A stretch of DNA of 64,000 nt, from the NCBI GenBank assembly GCA_963709175.1, contig CAVPVK010000007.1, forward strand, positions 1,550,001 to 1,614,000, in the 5' to 3' direction. Below the pieces are notes generated by a model that saw only the letters and a list, made by a program, of their open reading frames with translations, did not search any database and had not been told where the DNA came from. This document shows positions 29,865 to 38,348 of the stretch, in pieces; the first letter of the stretch is position 1, and each line of letters opens with the position of its first letter. A program made the position numbers and the translations under genes. The DNA comes from JANXQG01 sp963709175 (GTDB lineage: Bacteria; Planctomycetota; Planctomycetia; Pirellulales; Thermoguttaceae).

Positions 29865-31768
29865 GCACTGTTTTATCGGCCGGCCCCACCGCGCGGGAGC
29901 GTTCCCGCCGCCGCAAGTGGATCTACGGCGCGGCGATCATCGTCCTGATCGTGATCCTCTTCGAGTTGAGCATGCCGGCCACGCTGGGCACCAAGGAAAT
30001 CCCCGGGCAGCCGGGCGGCGTGCTGGCCCAGTATCGCGAGTCGCACGGGCTCAGCCAGACCGAGTTGGGACAGATCGATCCCACCAGTCAAACCATCCGC
30101 CTGGCCACGCTGGGCATGCGGGGCATAGCCAGCACGCTGCTCTGGTCGAAGGCCAACGAGTACCAGATGAAGAAAGACTGGACCCGGCTGCGGGCCGCGC
30201 TGGACCAGATCAGCAAGCTGCAGCCGCACTCGATCCTCGTCTGGCGCTACCAGGCCTGGAACCTTTCGTACAACGTCTCCGTGGCCTTCGACGACTATCA
30301 CGACAAGTTCTACTGGGTGATCCAGGGCCTGAACTACATGCTCGATGGCATACGGATGAACGACAAGGAGCCGCGGCTCTGTTGGGACATGGCCTGGTTC
30401 ATTTCCAACAAGATCGGTCGCGACGATTGCGCCAAGTACTACCGCCGCCTGTTCAGCGGCGACCGCGGCTTCGATGGTAAGGATGCGCCCGATTACGTCA
30501 AGGAGTTTCGCGAGCGGCGCGACTTCGGGCCGCCGGGCGTCGGTTTTCCGCCGAGTTGTCGGCCGACCAGCGACAATTGGAAGGTGGGCAAGGCCTGGTT
30601 CCTCGGCGCGGAGAGCAAGATCAACCCGCCGCGTTACCCGGTCCGCGGCATGGCGGTGGTGATTTTCTATTCCGACGCCCCTACCACGCAGTTCTACTAT
30701 GCCGATGCCGTGGAGAAAGACGGCGTTTTCGGCCAGGTCGCCCAGCGGGCCTGGCACGACGCGGAGGTGGAATGGCACGACTTCGGCGAGCGGTCCTACG
30801 ATTCGCCCTACGACTGCAAGCTGCAACTGAACCGCCGGGAAGAACTTTTCGACGAGGCCGAGGATAAGAAAGATCGGCTGGATGTCCTTGCCCCGGGAGT
30901 TCGCGACGAGATCGAAAAGGAGAAGCGGGCCGGCCAGCCGCCCGAGATCCGTGCCGCCTGGGACAAGTATCGCGAGGAGCTGGCCGAATACAAGCTCAAG
31001 CGGAAGAAGAACAAAGGCGAGAAACTGCTGCTGCAGCCCAGCGCCGAAGTTGACTTGCGGGAACGGTCGGAGGCCAGGCCGGACGAGATTGCCCGCCGCG
31101 CGCCGCAGGTGCATCGCAAGGAGGCCCTTGCTCTGGCCAAGGAGATTTCCTTTGCCGAGGAACGGGCCTTGTGGACCAACCGCGAGCGCATGAAGGTGAA
31201 CTTTGATTTCTGGCGGACGCGGGCCAAGGCCGAGCAGACAGCCGATTGCGTGGCCGCGCGGAAGGCGATCCACGACGGCGACACGGCCTATGCCAAGGGC
31301 GACATGATCCGCGCCCGGCCGAAGTACGAGTTGGGCCTCCGTCTCTGGCGGAAGGTGCTGGACGATCCTGAGTTCCACTCGCTTGTGGAAGACGTCAGCC
31401 TGGGCGGAGACCTGGTCGACGTGATTCGCCGCTACATACAGTGTCTCGATCAGGACGACGAGGACTTGCCCGATTCGTTCCCCTTGTGGGAGATTATCGA
31501 TAAGCACGGCGCGCGGCAGGGATCGCCCTTCCCGCCGGTCAAGCGAAAGACGCCGGCACCGTCGGCAGCGAAGAAACCGGTCGAGGAAAAACCGGTGGAG
31601 AAACCGTCCGAAGCGAATCCGCCGGAAGCGAAAACGCCGGAAGCGAAGACGTCTGACGTGAAGCAGGCCGAAGCCAAGAAGCCGGAAGCGAAGACGTCTG
31701 ACGTGAAGCAGCCCGAAGCCAAGAAGCCGGAAGCGAAAGGCACGGCCACCGCGGCCAAGGGAAAGTAG
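29861..31768 (+). CDS. Membrane-anchored protein of the ABC operon, Lys/Pro/Glu-rich tail
   Basis: 635 residues from ATG 29861, which overlaps the permease stop (ATGA). One N-terminal helix ('WIYGAAIIVLIVILFELSM') anchors a helical, TPR-like domain ('ANEYQMKKDWTRLRAALDQI', 'ILVWRYQAWNLSYNVSVAF') followed by a charged coiled-coil region. The end is a tandem repeat of KPEAKTSDVKQ units: two 45-base repeats at 31640-31684 and 31685-31729 with one mismatch. No named family is recognised with certainty. By position it is a periplasmic component or adaptor of the ABC system. Confidence 0.7.
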   Translation: MSTVLSAGPTARERSRRRKWIYGAAIIVLIVILFELSMPATLGTKEIPGQPGGVLAQYRESHGLSQTELGQIDPTSQTIRLATLGMRGIASTLLWSKANEYQMKKDWTRLRAALDQISKLQPHSILVWRYQAWNLSYNVSVAFDDYHDKFYWVIQGLNYMLDGIRMNDKEPRLCWDMAWFISNKIGRDDCAKYYRRLFSGDRGFDGKDAPDYVKEFRERRDFGPPGVGFPPSCRPTSDNWKVGKAWFLGAESKINPPRYPVRGMAVVIFYSDAPTTQFYYADAVEKDGVFGQVAQRAWHDAEVEWHDFGERSYDSPYDCKLQLNRREELFDEAEDKKDRLDVLAPGVRDEIEKEKRAGQPPEIRAAWDKYREELAEYKLKRKKNKGEKLLLQPSAEVDLRERSEARPDEIARRAPQVHRKEALALAKEISFAEERALWTNRERMKVNFDFWRTRAKAEQTADCVAARKAIHDGDTAYAKGDMIRARPKYELGLRLWRKVLDDPEFHSLVEDVSLGGDLVDVIRRYIQCLDQDDEDLPDSFPLWEIIDKHGARQGSPFPPVKRKTPAPSAAKKPVEEKPVEKPSEANPPEAKTPEAKTSDVKQAEAKKPEAKTSDVKQPEAKKPEAKGTATAAKGK

Positions 31769-31776
31769 CTTTTTGC

Positions 31777-33105
31777 ATGCCGCGCCGCAACCTCTATTGC
31801 CTGCTGCTATTGCTGGTCGTATCGTGGGTCTGTTATGCGAAGACCCCAAGGAACCGTTGTGGAGGCGTTCTGGCCGACGCCTTGGACCGCGTCGACCGTC
31901 GCTACTATCGCTCCGTCGATGACGTTGATCTCTTTGAAGGGGCCATGTCGGGCATGATCGGGCGGCTCCACGACGATTACTCGAAATACATCTCGGTCGA
32001 GGAAAAGACTGGATTCGAGCAGGATCTCGACCAGGAAATCGTGGGCATCGGCATCCGCCCGGTGATCGATCCCCGTACCAAGCAGCTCCTGGTGCTCAGC
32101 CCGCTTGCCGGCAGTCCCGCCTTCGCGAAGGGCATGCGCGCCGGCGACCGCATTCTCAAGATCGACGGTCAGAGCACGCAGGGCCTGTCGTTGGAGAGCG
32201 CCGCTGAGCGGATCCGCGGCAAGTCGGGCACGACGGTGACCCTCACCGTGCAAAAACCGGGGGCCGCTGCAACGATCGAGCTGCCGATCGTTCGCCAGGT
32301 CATCCACGAAGATACGGTGCAGGGCGACATGCTCGGCGCCGACGGCCGTTGGATTTTTCTGCTTCCCGGCCAACGGCGGATCGGCTATATCCGCATCACG
32401 GCGTTTGTGGACGCCGACGGCGAAAATAAGGGCACGGCGGCCGATTTCCGCGCGGCGCTGGAACAGCTTCGTGCGGCGAAGATCGCCGGCCTGGTCCTCG
32501 ATCTTCGCGACAACTTGGGCGGGTCGCTCAACGCGGCGGTGGAAATTTGCGACATGCTGGTGCCGCAGGGAGACATCGTCACTACCCGCGGCCGCGACGG
32601 CAGGATCTTGAATGCCTATCGCGCCTCAGGGCGAGCCCCGTTCACTGATTTCCCCATAGCCGTCCTGGTCAACCGGTCCACAGCGAGCGCCAGCGAAATC
32701 GTGGCGGCCTGCCTGCAGGACCACGACCGGGCGGTTATCGTCGGCGAGCGGACTTACGGCAAGGGCACTGTCCAGGAGGTGGATGACCTGGGGCAGACGC
32801 TGGGGGCGATGAAGCTGACGATCGCCACCTATTGGCGGCCCAGCGGCCAGGACATCAATCGGCCCCGCAAGAATGCGAAGCAGCAAGACGCATCTGGCAA
32901 CGGCACGAAAAAGGCTCAATGGGGTGTTGCACCCAATGCCGGCTACGAGGTGTCGCTGGACGAGCGTCAACAGGCCGGTCTATGGACATGGCAGCGCGAT
33001 CGCGAACTGGCCGCCCTGCATGGCGACAAGGCTGGTGCGGACGACGAGACGCCTGACCGCGCCCTGGCCAAGGCCGTGGAGTATCTGGAAAAGCCGCGCT
33101 CGTAG
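31777..33105 (+). CDS. S41 family C-terminal processing protease
   Basis: 442 residues: signal/anchor ('LYCLLLLLVVSWVCYA'), an N-terminal helical part, a PDZ domain ('LAGSPAFAKGMRAGDRILKI', 'IDGQSTQGL') and the S41 core. 'IAGLVLDLRDNLGGSLNAA', the Ser of 'NRSTASASEIVAACL' and the Lys of 'VGERTYGKGTVQ' form the Ser-Lys dyad and its surroundings. CtpA/Tsp proteins cut the C-termini of secreted or membrane proteins. It begins eight bases after the previous gene, so it may process a component or cargo of the ABC operon. Confidence 0.88.
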   Translation: MPRRNLYCLLLLLVVSWVCYAKTPRNRCGGVLADALDRVDRRYYRSVDDVDLFEGAMSGMIGRLHDDYSKYISVEEKTGFEQDLDQEIVGIGIRPVIDPRTKQLLVLSPLAGSPAFAKGMRAGDRILKIDGQSTQGLSLESAAERIRGKSGTTVTLTVQKPGAAATIELPIVRQVIHEDTVQGDMLGADGRWIFLLPGQRRIGYIRITAFVDADGENKGTAADFRAALEQLRAAKIAGLVLDLRDNLGGSLNAAVEICDMLVPQGDIVTTRGRDGRILNAYRASGRAPFTDFPIAVLVNRSTASASEIVAACLQDHDRAVIVGERTYGKGTVQEVDDLGQTLGAMKLTIATYWRPSGQDINRPRKNAKQQDASGNGTKKAQWGVAPNAGYEVSLDERQQAGLWTWQRDRELAALHGDKAGADDETPDRALAKAVEYLEKPRS

Positions 33106-33337
33106 TCCCGGCTTTAGCCGAAATGCCCGGAATTCCGCCGGTGAGAATACAAGCGGCAGCCGCCTCAAGGCGGGAGTACGAGCGACGCGTTCTTATCTGC
33201 CCCCCCTTGGAAAACCGGCGACAGCCTGCCATAATGCGAGATTCTCCCCCTAAGAGGCTGCCGCGGCGGGTCGAGGCCTGTGGTAGGGCGAATTACGATA
33301 CTTCAGTCAGGAATTCTGAGTTTACGGAGTTTATTCC

Positions 33338-34258
33338 ATGTTCAAGAACCTCAATCCGGGCGCATTAGGCGTCACCGGTCATCAGAGCGAAATCATCGAG
33401 TTGGCCCTCACCTACGGCTTTGGGGGTATGGATTTAAATTCCGTGGAGTTCGCTACTCGGATACGGCTCAAGGGCGTGGAGTATGCCCGCCGCCTGATCG
33501 ACAGTGGTAAGATGAAGGTCGGGAATTTCCCTTTGCCCTTGGACTGGGACACCGACGATGAGGCCTTCGCCAAGGACCTGGCAAAGCTTCCGGAGTATGC
33601 CCAGGCAGCCGTTTCCGCCGGTTGTACCCGTTGCATAGCCACGGTTGCCCCCGCCAGCGACAAGCGGCCATATCATGAGAACTTCGAGTTCCACAAGCGG
33701 CGATTCCAGGAAATCTGCCGAACACTGGAGCCCGCCGGCGTCCGTTTCGGCGTCGGTTTCCAGGCAGCCGAGTATCTACGGAAGAACCAGGCGTTCCAGT
33801 TCGTGCACGATCTGGACTCCCTCATGCTCCTGATCAACATGGTGGGCGCGCCGAACATTGGCCTGCTGCTGGACATCTGGGATATCTTCGTCGCCGGCGG
33901 TTCGTTGGACAGCGTTCAAAAGCTGCCAGCCGAGCAGATCGTTTCCGTCTCTTTGGCCGACTTGGCGCCGGCTGCCGAGAATGGCGAGATCGACGACAAG
34001 GCCCGGCTGTTGCCCGGCACCGAGACCGGGCGGATCGACATTACCACGCTTTTGGTATACCTGAAGTCCGTGGGCTACGAGGGGCCGGTCACGCCGCGAC
34101 CCTCGAAGGGCATTTTCCAGAGTCGCCGCCGCGACCTCGTAGTCAAACAGGCCGGTGAAGCGCTGGACAAGGTCTGGAAGGCGGCCGGTTTGCCAATGGA
34201 GAAGCGTTTCGTGCCGTCGGCAGCCACGCTGGATTTCAACATCGATTTCGGCGCTTGA
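33338..34258 (+). CDS. Sugar phosphate isomerase/epimerase (TIM barrel)
   Basis: 306 residues with ATG 33338 behind GGAGTTTATTCC. The pattern fits AP-endonuclease-2/xylose isomerase-like TIM barrels: 'EIIELALTYGFGGMDL', 'RCIATVAPAS', 'FGVGFQAAEYLRKN', 'NIGLLLDIWDIFVAGG' and 'GYEGPVTPRPSKG', with metal-ligand positions in the last two. Such proteins isomerise or epimerise sugars or inositol derivatives with a divalent metal. It stands alone; the substrate is unknown. Confidence 0.7.
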   Translation: MFKNLNPGALGVTGHQSEIIELALTYGFGGMDLNSVEFATRIRLKGVEYARRLIDSGKMKVGNFPLPLDWDTDDEAFAKDLAKLPEYAQAAVSAGCTRCIATVAPASDKRPYHENFEFHKRRFQEICRTLEPAGVRFGVGFQAAEYLRKNQAFQFVHDLDSLMLLINMVGAPNIGLLLDIWDIFVAGGSLDSVQKLPAEQIVSVSLADLAPAAENGEIDDKARLLPGTETGRIDITTLLVYLKSVGYEGPVTPRPSKGIFQSRRRDLVVKQAGEALDKVWKAAGLPMEKRFVPSAATLDFNIDFGA

Positions 34259-34370
34259 AACCACTAACCGCAGACGACACGGATTCCGCGGATGCGTCGC
34301 TGGTTTGCCAATTTGTAATTTCCGCGTTAACCGTGTAATCCGCGGTTCAGTTCTTTGGGGCTAACGACTT

Positions 34371-35318
34371 ACGTTCCACTGGGAAAACGGCCTGAAGCTG
34401 ACCACTCCCGATCTGGCGATTGACTTTCGCCGCCGCCAACCGCGGGCCTTCATTTCGCACGCCCACAGCGACCACATGGCGAGGCATGCCTTCGCCCTTT
34501 GTACGCCTGAAACCGCCGCCCTCTATCAACTTCGCATGGGGCCGCGGCCAACCCTGGAAATGGCCTATCGTCAAACGATCGAGTGGGCCGGGCTGCGCCT
34601 GACGGCCTATCCGGCTGGACATTGCCTTGGATCGGCCATGTTGCTGGCCGAAGACCAGGGAAGCACGCTGCTGTACACGGGCGATTTCAAGCTTGGACAG
34701 TCGTCCACGGCCGCGGCGGCCGAGCTGCCGCACGCCGACACCCTGGTGATTGAGAGCACCTACGGACACCCCGACTATCGCCTGCCACCGCGGGAGCAGT
34801 GCATCGCCGAGTTCCTCGCCCTGGTGCGCCGGGCATTGGCGGAAGAAAAGGTGCCCGTCATCCAAGGATACGTGCTCGGAAAAAGCCAAGAGGTCACTCG
34901 CATACTGACCGATGCCGGCATTCCCGTGTTGCAGCACCGCAGCATTTATGAGGTCAGCCGGAAGTACGAAGAACTCGGCTGTCCCCTGGGTCAGTTTGCG
35001 CGTTTTCACGGCCGCGCGGAGGCGGGTTGGGCGGTGATAATGCCGCCCGGCACGCCTCTGAACGAACTGCCCCGGCAGGAGCGTTTCGCGCTCACTGGCT
35101 GGGCGATGGACCGCGGAGCCAAGTACCGGCTGGGCGTCGATCACGCCATTCCGCTTTCCGACCATGCCGACTACGACGAGTTGATCGCGGCCATCGACCG
35201 GGTCGCCCCGCGGGCCATCTACTGCACGCACGGACCGGAGAGTTTTGTCGATCGGCTCTTGGACCTGGGTTACAATGCCCACGTGCTGGGCAAGCCGCGG
35301 CAAGGTCGGCTCTTCTAG
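34371..35318 (+). CDS. MBL-fold / beta-CASP-like nuclease (start codon unusual)
   Basis: About 315 residues. The first ATG (34476) would start inside the metal site: the motif 'AFISHAHSDH' lies immediately before it, so the real start is upstream. The frame is open only from 34365 and contains no ATG/GTG/TTG there; ACG at 34371 gives the family-like N-terminus 'TFHWENGLKLTTPDLAIDF'. Metal ligands HxHxDH, 'AGHCLGSAM' and 'TGDF' are visible, and 'SDHADYDELI' plus 'YCTHGP' near the end is an RMMBL-like motif. It resembles ligase-associated exonucleases (DNA or RNA 3' processing). No ligase gene is adjacent. Confidence 0.65.
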   Translation, partial: TFHWENGLKLTTPDLAIDFRRRQPRAFISHAHSDHMARHAFALCTPETAALYQLRMGPRPTLEMAYRQTIEWAGLRLTAYPAGHCLGSAMLLAEDQGSTLLYTGDFKLGQSSTAAAAELPHADTLVIESTYGHPDYRLPPREQCIAEFLALVRRALAEEKVPVIQGYVLGKSQEVTRILTDAGIPVLQHRSIYEVSRKYEELGCPLGQFARFHGRAEAGWAVIMPPGTPLNELPRQERFALTGWAMDRGAKYRLGVDHAIPLSDHADYDELIAAIDRVAPRAIYCTHGPESFVDRLLDLGYNAHVLGKPRQGRLF

Positions 35319-35524
35319 TCAACACCCAGCATGACATTGCTGGCCTTGACGATGGCAAAGGCGTTCATGCCTTCGTGAAGACCAAGGCTCTTCACGGCCG
35401 ACATGGTCACCACGGAGACGATTTCCTGCCCGCCTGGCAACTCGATAAGAACCTCGGCGTTGACGGCGCCGTTGGTGATCTTCTTGACCTTCCCCTGGAG
35501 AACATTTCTAGCGGAGATTCGCAT
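35315..35524 (-). CDS. mop: Molbindin (TOBE/Mop domain)
   Basis: 69 residues from ATG 35524 behind GGGAG. It is a single TOBE/Mop domain: 'ISARNVLQGKVKKITNGAVN', 'AEVLIELPGGQEIVSVVT', 'SLGLHEGMNAFAIVKASNVM'. Mop proteins bind and store molybdate as hexamers, which fits a supply role for the Mo-containing nitrogenase encoded upstream on the same strand. Its stop overlaps the end of the convergent MBL gene by four bases. Confidence 0.8.
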   Translation of the reverse strand: MRISARNVLQGKVKKITNGAVNAEVLIELPGGQEIVSVVTMSAVKSLGLHEGMNAFAIVKASNVMLGVD

Positions 35525-35562
35525 GGTAAGGCTCCCGGAAACTGGATGGGAGGGAAGAAGGT

Positions 35563-35619
35563 GACAGGCACCATTTGCCGGAATGGCCCGGAGGGTGCTT
35601 TGCACAACGGGTGCCTGTC
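35563..35619. repeat. GACAGGCACC…GGTGCCTGTC inverted repeat
   Basis: Ten-base perfect arms (35563-35572 and 35610-35619) with a 37-base loop lie between nifV and mop. The GGTGCCTGTCCCC motif is a frequent dispersed intergenic motif in planctomycetes; a related hairpin is at 50844-50872. It could reduce read-through from nifV into mop. Confidence 0.6.
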
Positions 35620-35646
35620 CCCTTTTCCCTCTGCAAGCTTGTGAAA

Positions 35647-36741
35647 CTACTGCGCGGTCGCCAGTTTATCACGTGTCTCGCCACGCCGCAACTCCCCCAC
35701 CAGTTGGACTGCATCGTCGTTTGAGACTTGCCGGCCTTGTCCCCCGAGCACGTGGCGCACGGCGGCGACGCCGGAATGCTTGCCCAGCACGAATTCCGTT
35801 CCCTCATGGCCTACGGTCTCGGCGGCGAAGGGCTCATAAGAGCGGCGGTCCTTCAACAGGCCATGCACGTGGACGCCCGATTCGTGGCGGAACACTCCCG
35901 AGCCGACGATCGGCTTGTTGGCCGGGATGGGCCGCCCTGAGGCGTCGGCGACATAGGCCGAGAGCGCGGCCAGACGCCGGGTATCGATCCCGCAGGACCG
36001 CTGCTGGGTGATGCGCAGGGCCATGGCGATTTCTTCCAAGGGGGTGTTGCCGGCCCTCTCGCCCAGGCCGTTGACCGTCACGTCAACGCTTCTTCCGCCG
36101 GCAGTGACCGCCGCAAGGGCGTTGGCGGTGGCCATGCCCAAGTCGTTATGCCCGTGGAAGCCGATCGCGATGTCGTCGGCCCGGTCCGTCAGCGACTGCA
36201 CTGCGGCGTGTACCTGGAAAGGATTCCAGACGCCCACCGTATCGGCAAGGCGGAAGCGATCGGCCCCCGCCCGACGCGCCACCCGGAGGCAGCGAGCGAG
36301 GAAACTCGGCGCCGCCCGCGAGGCGTCCTGGGCGCCGACCGAGACCATGGAAAACCGTTTCCGCGCCGCCTCGCACAGCTGCCCAATCTGGTCGATGACC
36401 CAGCCGTGGGTCTTCTCCAAGGCGCGGAGATGGATGGCCGAGGTGGGCAACGAGAAATGCACGGCATCTACGCCGCAGGCCTCGGCCGCATCGAGGTCCT
36501 CGGGCCGCGCCCGGCACCAGGCGGTCAGGCGGCAGCCGAGCCGCAAGGCGACGACGGCGCGGATCGCGGCGATTTCGTCGCTGCCCATGGCGGGTGTTCC
36601 GACTTCGATCTCCGGCACGCCGGCCTCGGCCAACAGCCGGGCAATGTGCAGTTTGACGCATCGTGAAAAGGCCACGCCCGGCGCCTGCTCGCCGTCGCGG
36701 AGCGTCGTATCAACCAGCCAAACCTGTTGATGATTGGACAT
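35647..36741 (-). CDS. nifV: Homocitrate synthase
   Basis: 364 residues of the HMGL-like TIM-barrel family, full length. It has 'WLVDTTLRDGEQAPGVAFS' (metal and substrate site), 'IEVGTPAMG', 'GFHGHNDLGMA' (metal-binding HxH) and 'GLGERAGNTPLEEIAMAL', which discriminate homocitrate/isopropylmalate-type synthases. It condenses acetyl-CoA with 2-oxoglutarate to (R)-homocitrate, an organic ligand of FeMo-co. Its place at the end of the nif operon makes nifV, rather than leuA, the right call. Confidence 0.9.
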   Translation of the reverse strand: MSNHQQVWLVDTTLRDGEQAPGVAFSRCVKLHIARLLAEAGVPEIEVGTPAMGSDEIAAIRAVVALRLGCRLTAWCRARPEDLDAAEACGVDAVHFSLPTSAIHLRALEKTHGWVIDQIGQLCEAARKRFSMVSVGAQDASRAAPSFLARCLRVARRAGADRFRLADTVGVWNPFQVHAAVQSLTDRADDIAIGFHGHNDLGMATANALAAVTAGGRSVDVTVNGLGERAGNTPLEEIAMALRITQQRSCGIDTRRLAALSAYVADASGRPIPANKPIVGSGVFRHESGVHVHGLLKDRRSYEPFAAETVGHEGTEFVLGKHSGVAAVRHVLGGQGRQVSNDDAVQLVGELRRGETRDKLATAQ

Positions 36742-36742
36742 T

Positions 36743-37042
36743 TCAGGCCATCAGCAATTCCTCGACGGGAGCGTCCTGCTCCAAGGCGTCGAGGATGGAG
36801 TCGATCTTCGCCTCGTCCACTTCGTGATACCACCAGCCTTGGGGATAGACGATCAGGATGGGGCCTTTCTCGCAGACGTTCAGGCAGCCCGTCGAAGTGA
36901 CCACGGCGTCGATGCCGCGCTCGCTGACTTCGCTCTGGACGTACTGGATCAAATCGCCGCCTTTCTTGAAACAAACGCCCTTCGGCTCACCGTTGGCGCG
37001 GAAACTGCTACAAAGAAACAAATGGTACTGGGGTTTTTGCAT
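36743..37042 (-). CDS. Thioredoxin-like [2Fe-2S] ferredoxin
   Basis: 99 residues from ATG 37042 (an ATG at 37078 inside nifB is in frame). Four Cys sit in the pattern 'HLFLCSSFRANGEPKGVCFK' and 'TSTGCLNVCEKGP', as in thioredoxin-like [2Fe-2S] (Shethna-type) ferredoxins found in nif clusters. 'VYPQGWWYHEVDE' matches the same family. Likely an electron carrier or a nitrogenase-protective protein. It starts 20 bases after nifB and ends one base before nifV. Confidence 0.8.
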   Translation of the reverse strand: MQKPQYHLFLCSSFRANGEPKGVCFKKGGDLIQYVQSEVSERGIDAVVTSTGCLNVCEKGPILIVYPQGWWYHEVDEAKIDSILDALEQDAPVEELLMA

Positions 37043-37061
37043 GGGAGACGGGGGTTGGAAG

Positions 37062-38336
37062 TTAGGAGTTACGAGCATCCTTGGCCGTTGCCGGAACAGC
37101 CGGCGCCGGAGCCACAGCGATGATTCTTGCGAAGCGGGCGCGGATCTCCTCGCCGCGGAAGACCGCGTCGAGTCCTTCGTCGATCAGCCCTTCCATCATG
37201 ACGAGCTTGATGCCGCGGCTGACGAGGGCCTGGCGGGGGGCCTGACCGGCGCTGGCGACAAGCACCGCGCGGCAGTCCTGCAGGGAGTTGGCCAGGTCGG
37301 CCCAGCGATCCGCGCCATTGCCTGCCGGAGGCGTGCGGCGCTGCTCCACGAGGCGGAAGCCCGATTCCTCTCGGGTATAAATGCTCAACTGCTCGGCCTC
37401 GCCAAGATGTTGGTTGACTAGCACCCCTTCCAGGGTGGCGACGGCGATGTACGGGCGATTCTCGGCCGGATTGAGCGGGGCGGCCGCCGATTGCAGCAGG
37501 GCAATCTCGAATTCCGGCCGCATGGCCTCGCCCAGAAGCCCCACGGCATCTGCCCGGCAGCGGGTGCAGTGCGACATGATCGGCAGCCACTGGGCCACGT
37601 CGGCGCGAATGGCCGCCACGCGATCGGCCGCCGGCGTTTCCAACTCGCCGAAGGGAGTGCCTTCGACGGGATAGAGCGGAACGCAGTTGGCAATATCGGC
37701 CCCCAGTTCGGCCACGCGCTGGGCGACTTGGACCACGTGGTCGTCATTAACACCAGGAATGATGATCGTATTGATCTTCACCACCACATCGTGCTGCTTG
37801 AGCATGCGAATCGCCTCTTGCTGGCGGCTCCAGATCAACTCGCCGGCGGGTACCCCGCGATATACCTTCTTGGCGTCGCGGCACCAGGCATAGACCTTTG
37901 CGCCGATCTGGGGATCGACAGCGTTGACGGTCAGCGTCACGTGGCTCACCTGGAGCCTGCCTAACTCCTCGGCATACGGCGACACGTTCAGGCCGTTCGA
38001 GGCGACACAGAGGAGCATTTCCGGGTGGGCAGCGCGGACGAGGCGGAGGGTCTCCAGTGTGAGCGAGGGCGTGGCGAACGGATCGCCTGGCCCGGCGATG
38101 CCGACGACGGAGATTCGGTTGTCCTTGGCCAGCACGCGACCGAGGTAGTGCAATGCCTGTTGCGGCGCGAGGACGGCCGTCGTTACTCCCGGCCGGCTCT
38201 CGTTGGCACAATCATAGACCCGCTTGCAGAAGTTGCACTGCACGTTGCAATCGGGAGCGACGGGGAGGTGCACGCGGCCATGGCGATGGCGAGCGTCGAT
38301 GTTGAAACAAGGATGGGCGGATAGGTCGGGAGGCAT
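37062..38336 (-). CDS. nifB: Nitrogenase cofactor biosynthesis radical SAM protein
   Basis: 424 residues. The radical SAM cluster motif is 'CNVQCNFCKRVYDC' (CxxxCxxC), followed by 'SVVGIAGPGDP' and 'VKINTIIIPGVNDDHV'. The C-terminal 120 residues are a NifX/NafY-like domain ('PYIAVATLEGVLVNQHLGEA'). NifB fuses two [4Fe-4S] clusters with a SAM-derived carbide to give NifB-co, the core of FeMo-co. The NifX-like fusion is the common bacterial form. It lies 12 bases after nifN, same strand. Confidence 0.93.
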   Translation of the reverse strand: MPPDLSAHPCFNIDARHRHGRVHLPVAPDCNVQCNFCKRVYDCANESRPGVTTAVLAPQQALHYLGRVLAKDNRISVVGIAGPGDPFATPSLTLETLRLVRAAHPEMLLCVASNGLNVSPYAEELGRLQVSHVTLTVNAVDPQIGAKVYAWCRDAKKVYRGVPAGELIWSRQQEAIRMLKQHDVVVKINTIIIPGVNDDHVVQVAQRVAELGADIANCVPLYPVEGTPFGELETPAADRVAAIRADVAQWLPIMSHCTRCRADAVGLLGEAMRPEFEIALLQSAAAPLNPAENRPYIAVATLEGVLVNQHLGEAEQLSIYTREESGFRLVEQRRTPPAGNGADRWADLANSLQDCRAVLVASAGQAPRQALVSRGIKLVMMEGLIDEGLDAVFRGEEIRARFARIIAVAPAPAVPATAKDARNS

Positions 38337-38348
38337 AGATCTTCATTC

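Noticed and set aside
29873..31849. 658-codon minus-strand frame opposite the third ABC-operon gene
   Set aside because: Shadow of a high-GC gene; Arg/Leu-rich with no recognisable domain.
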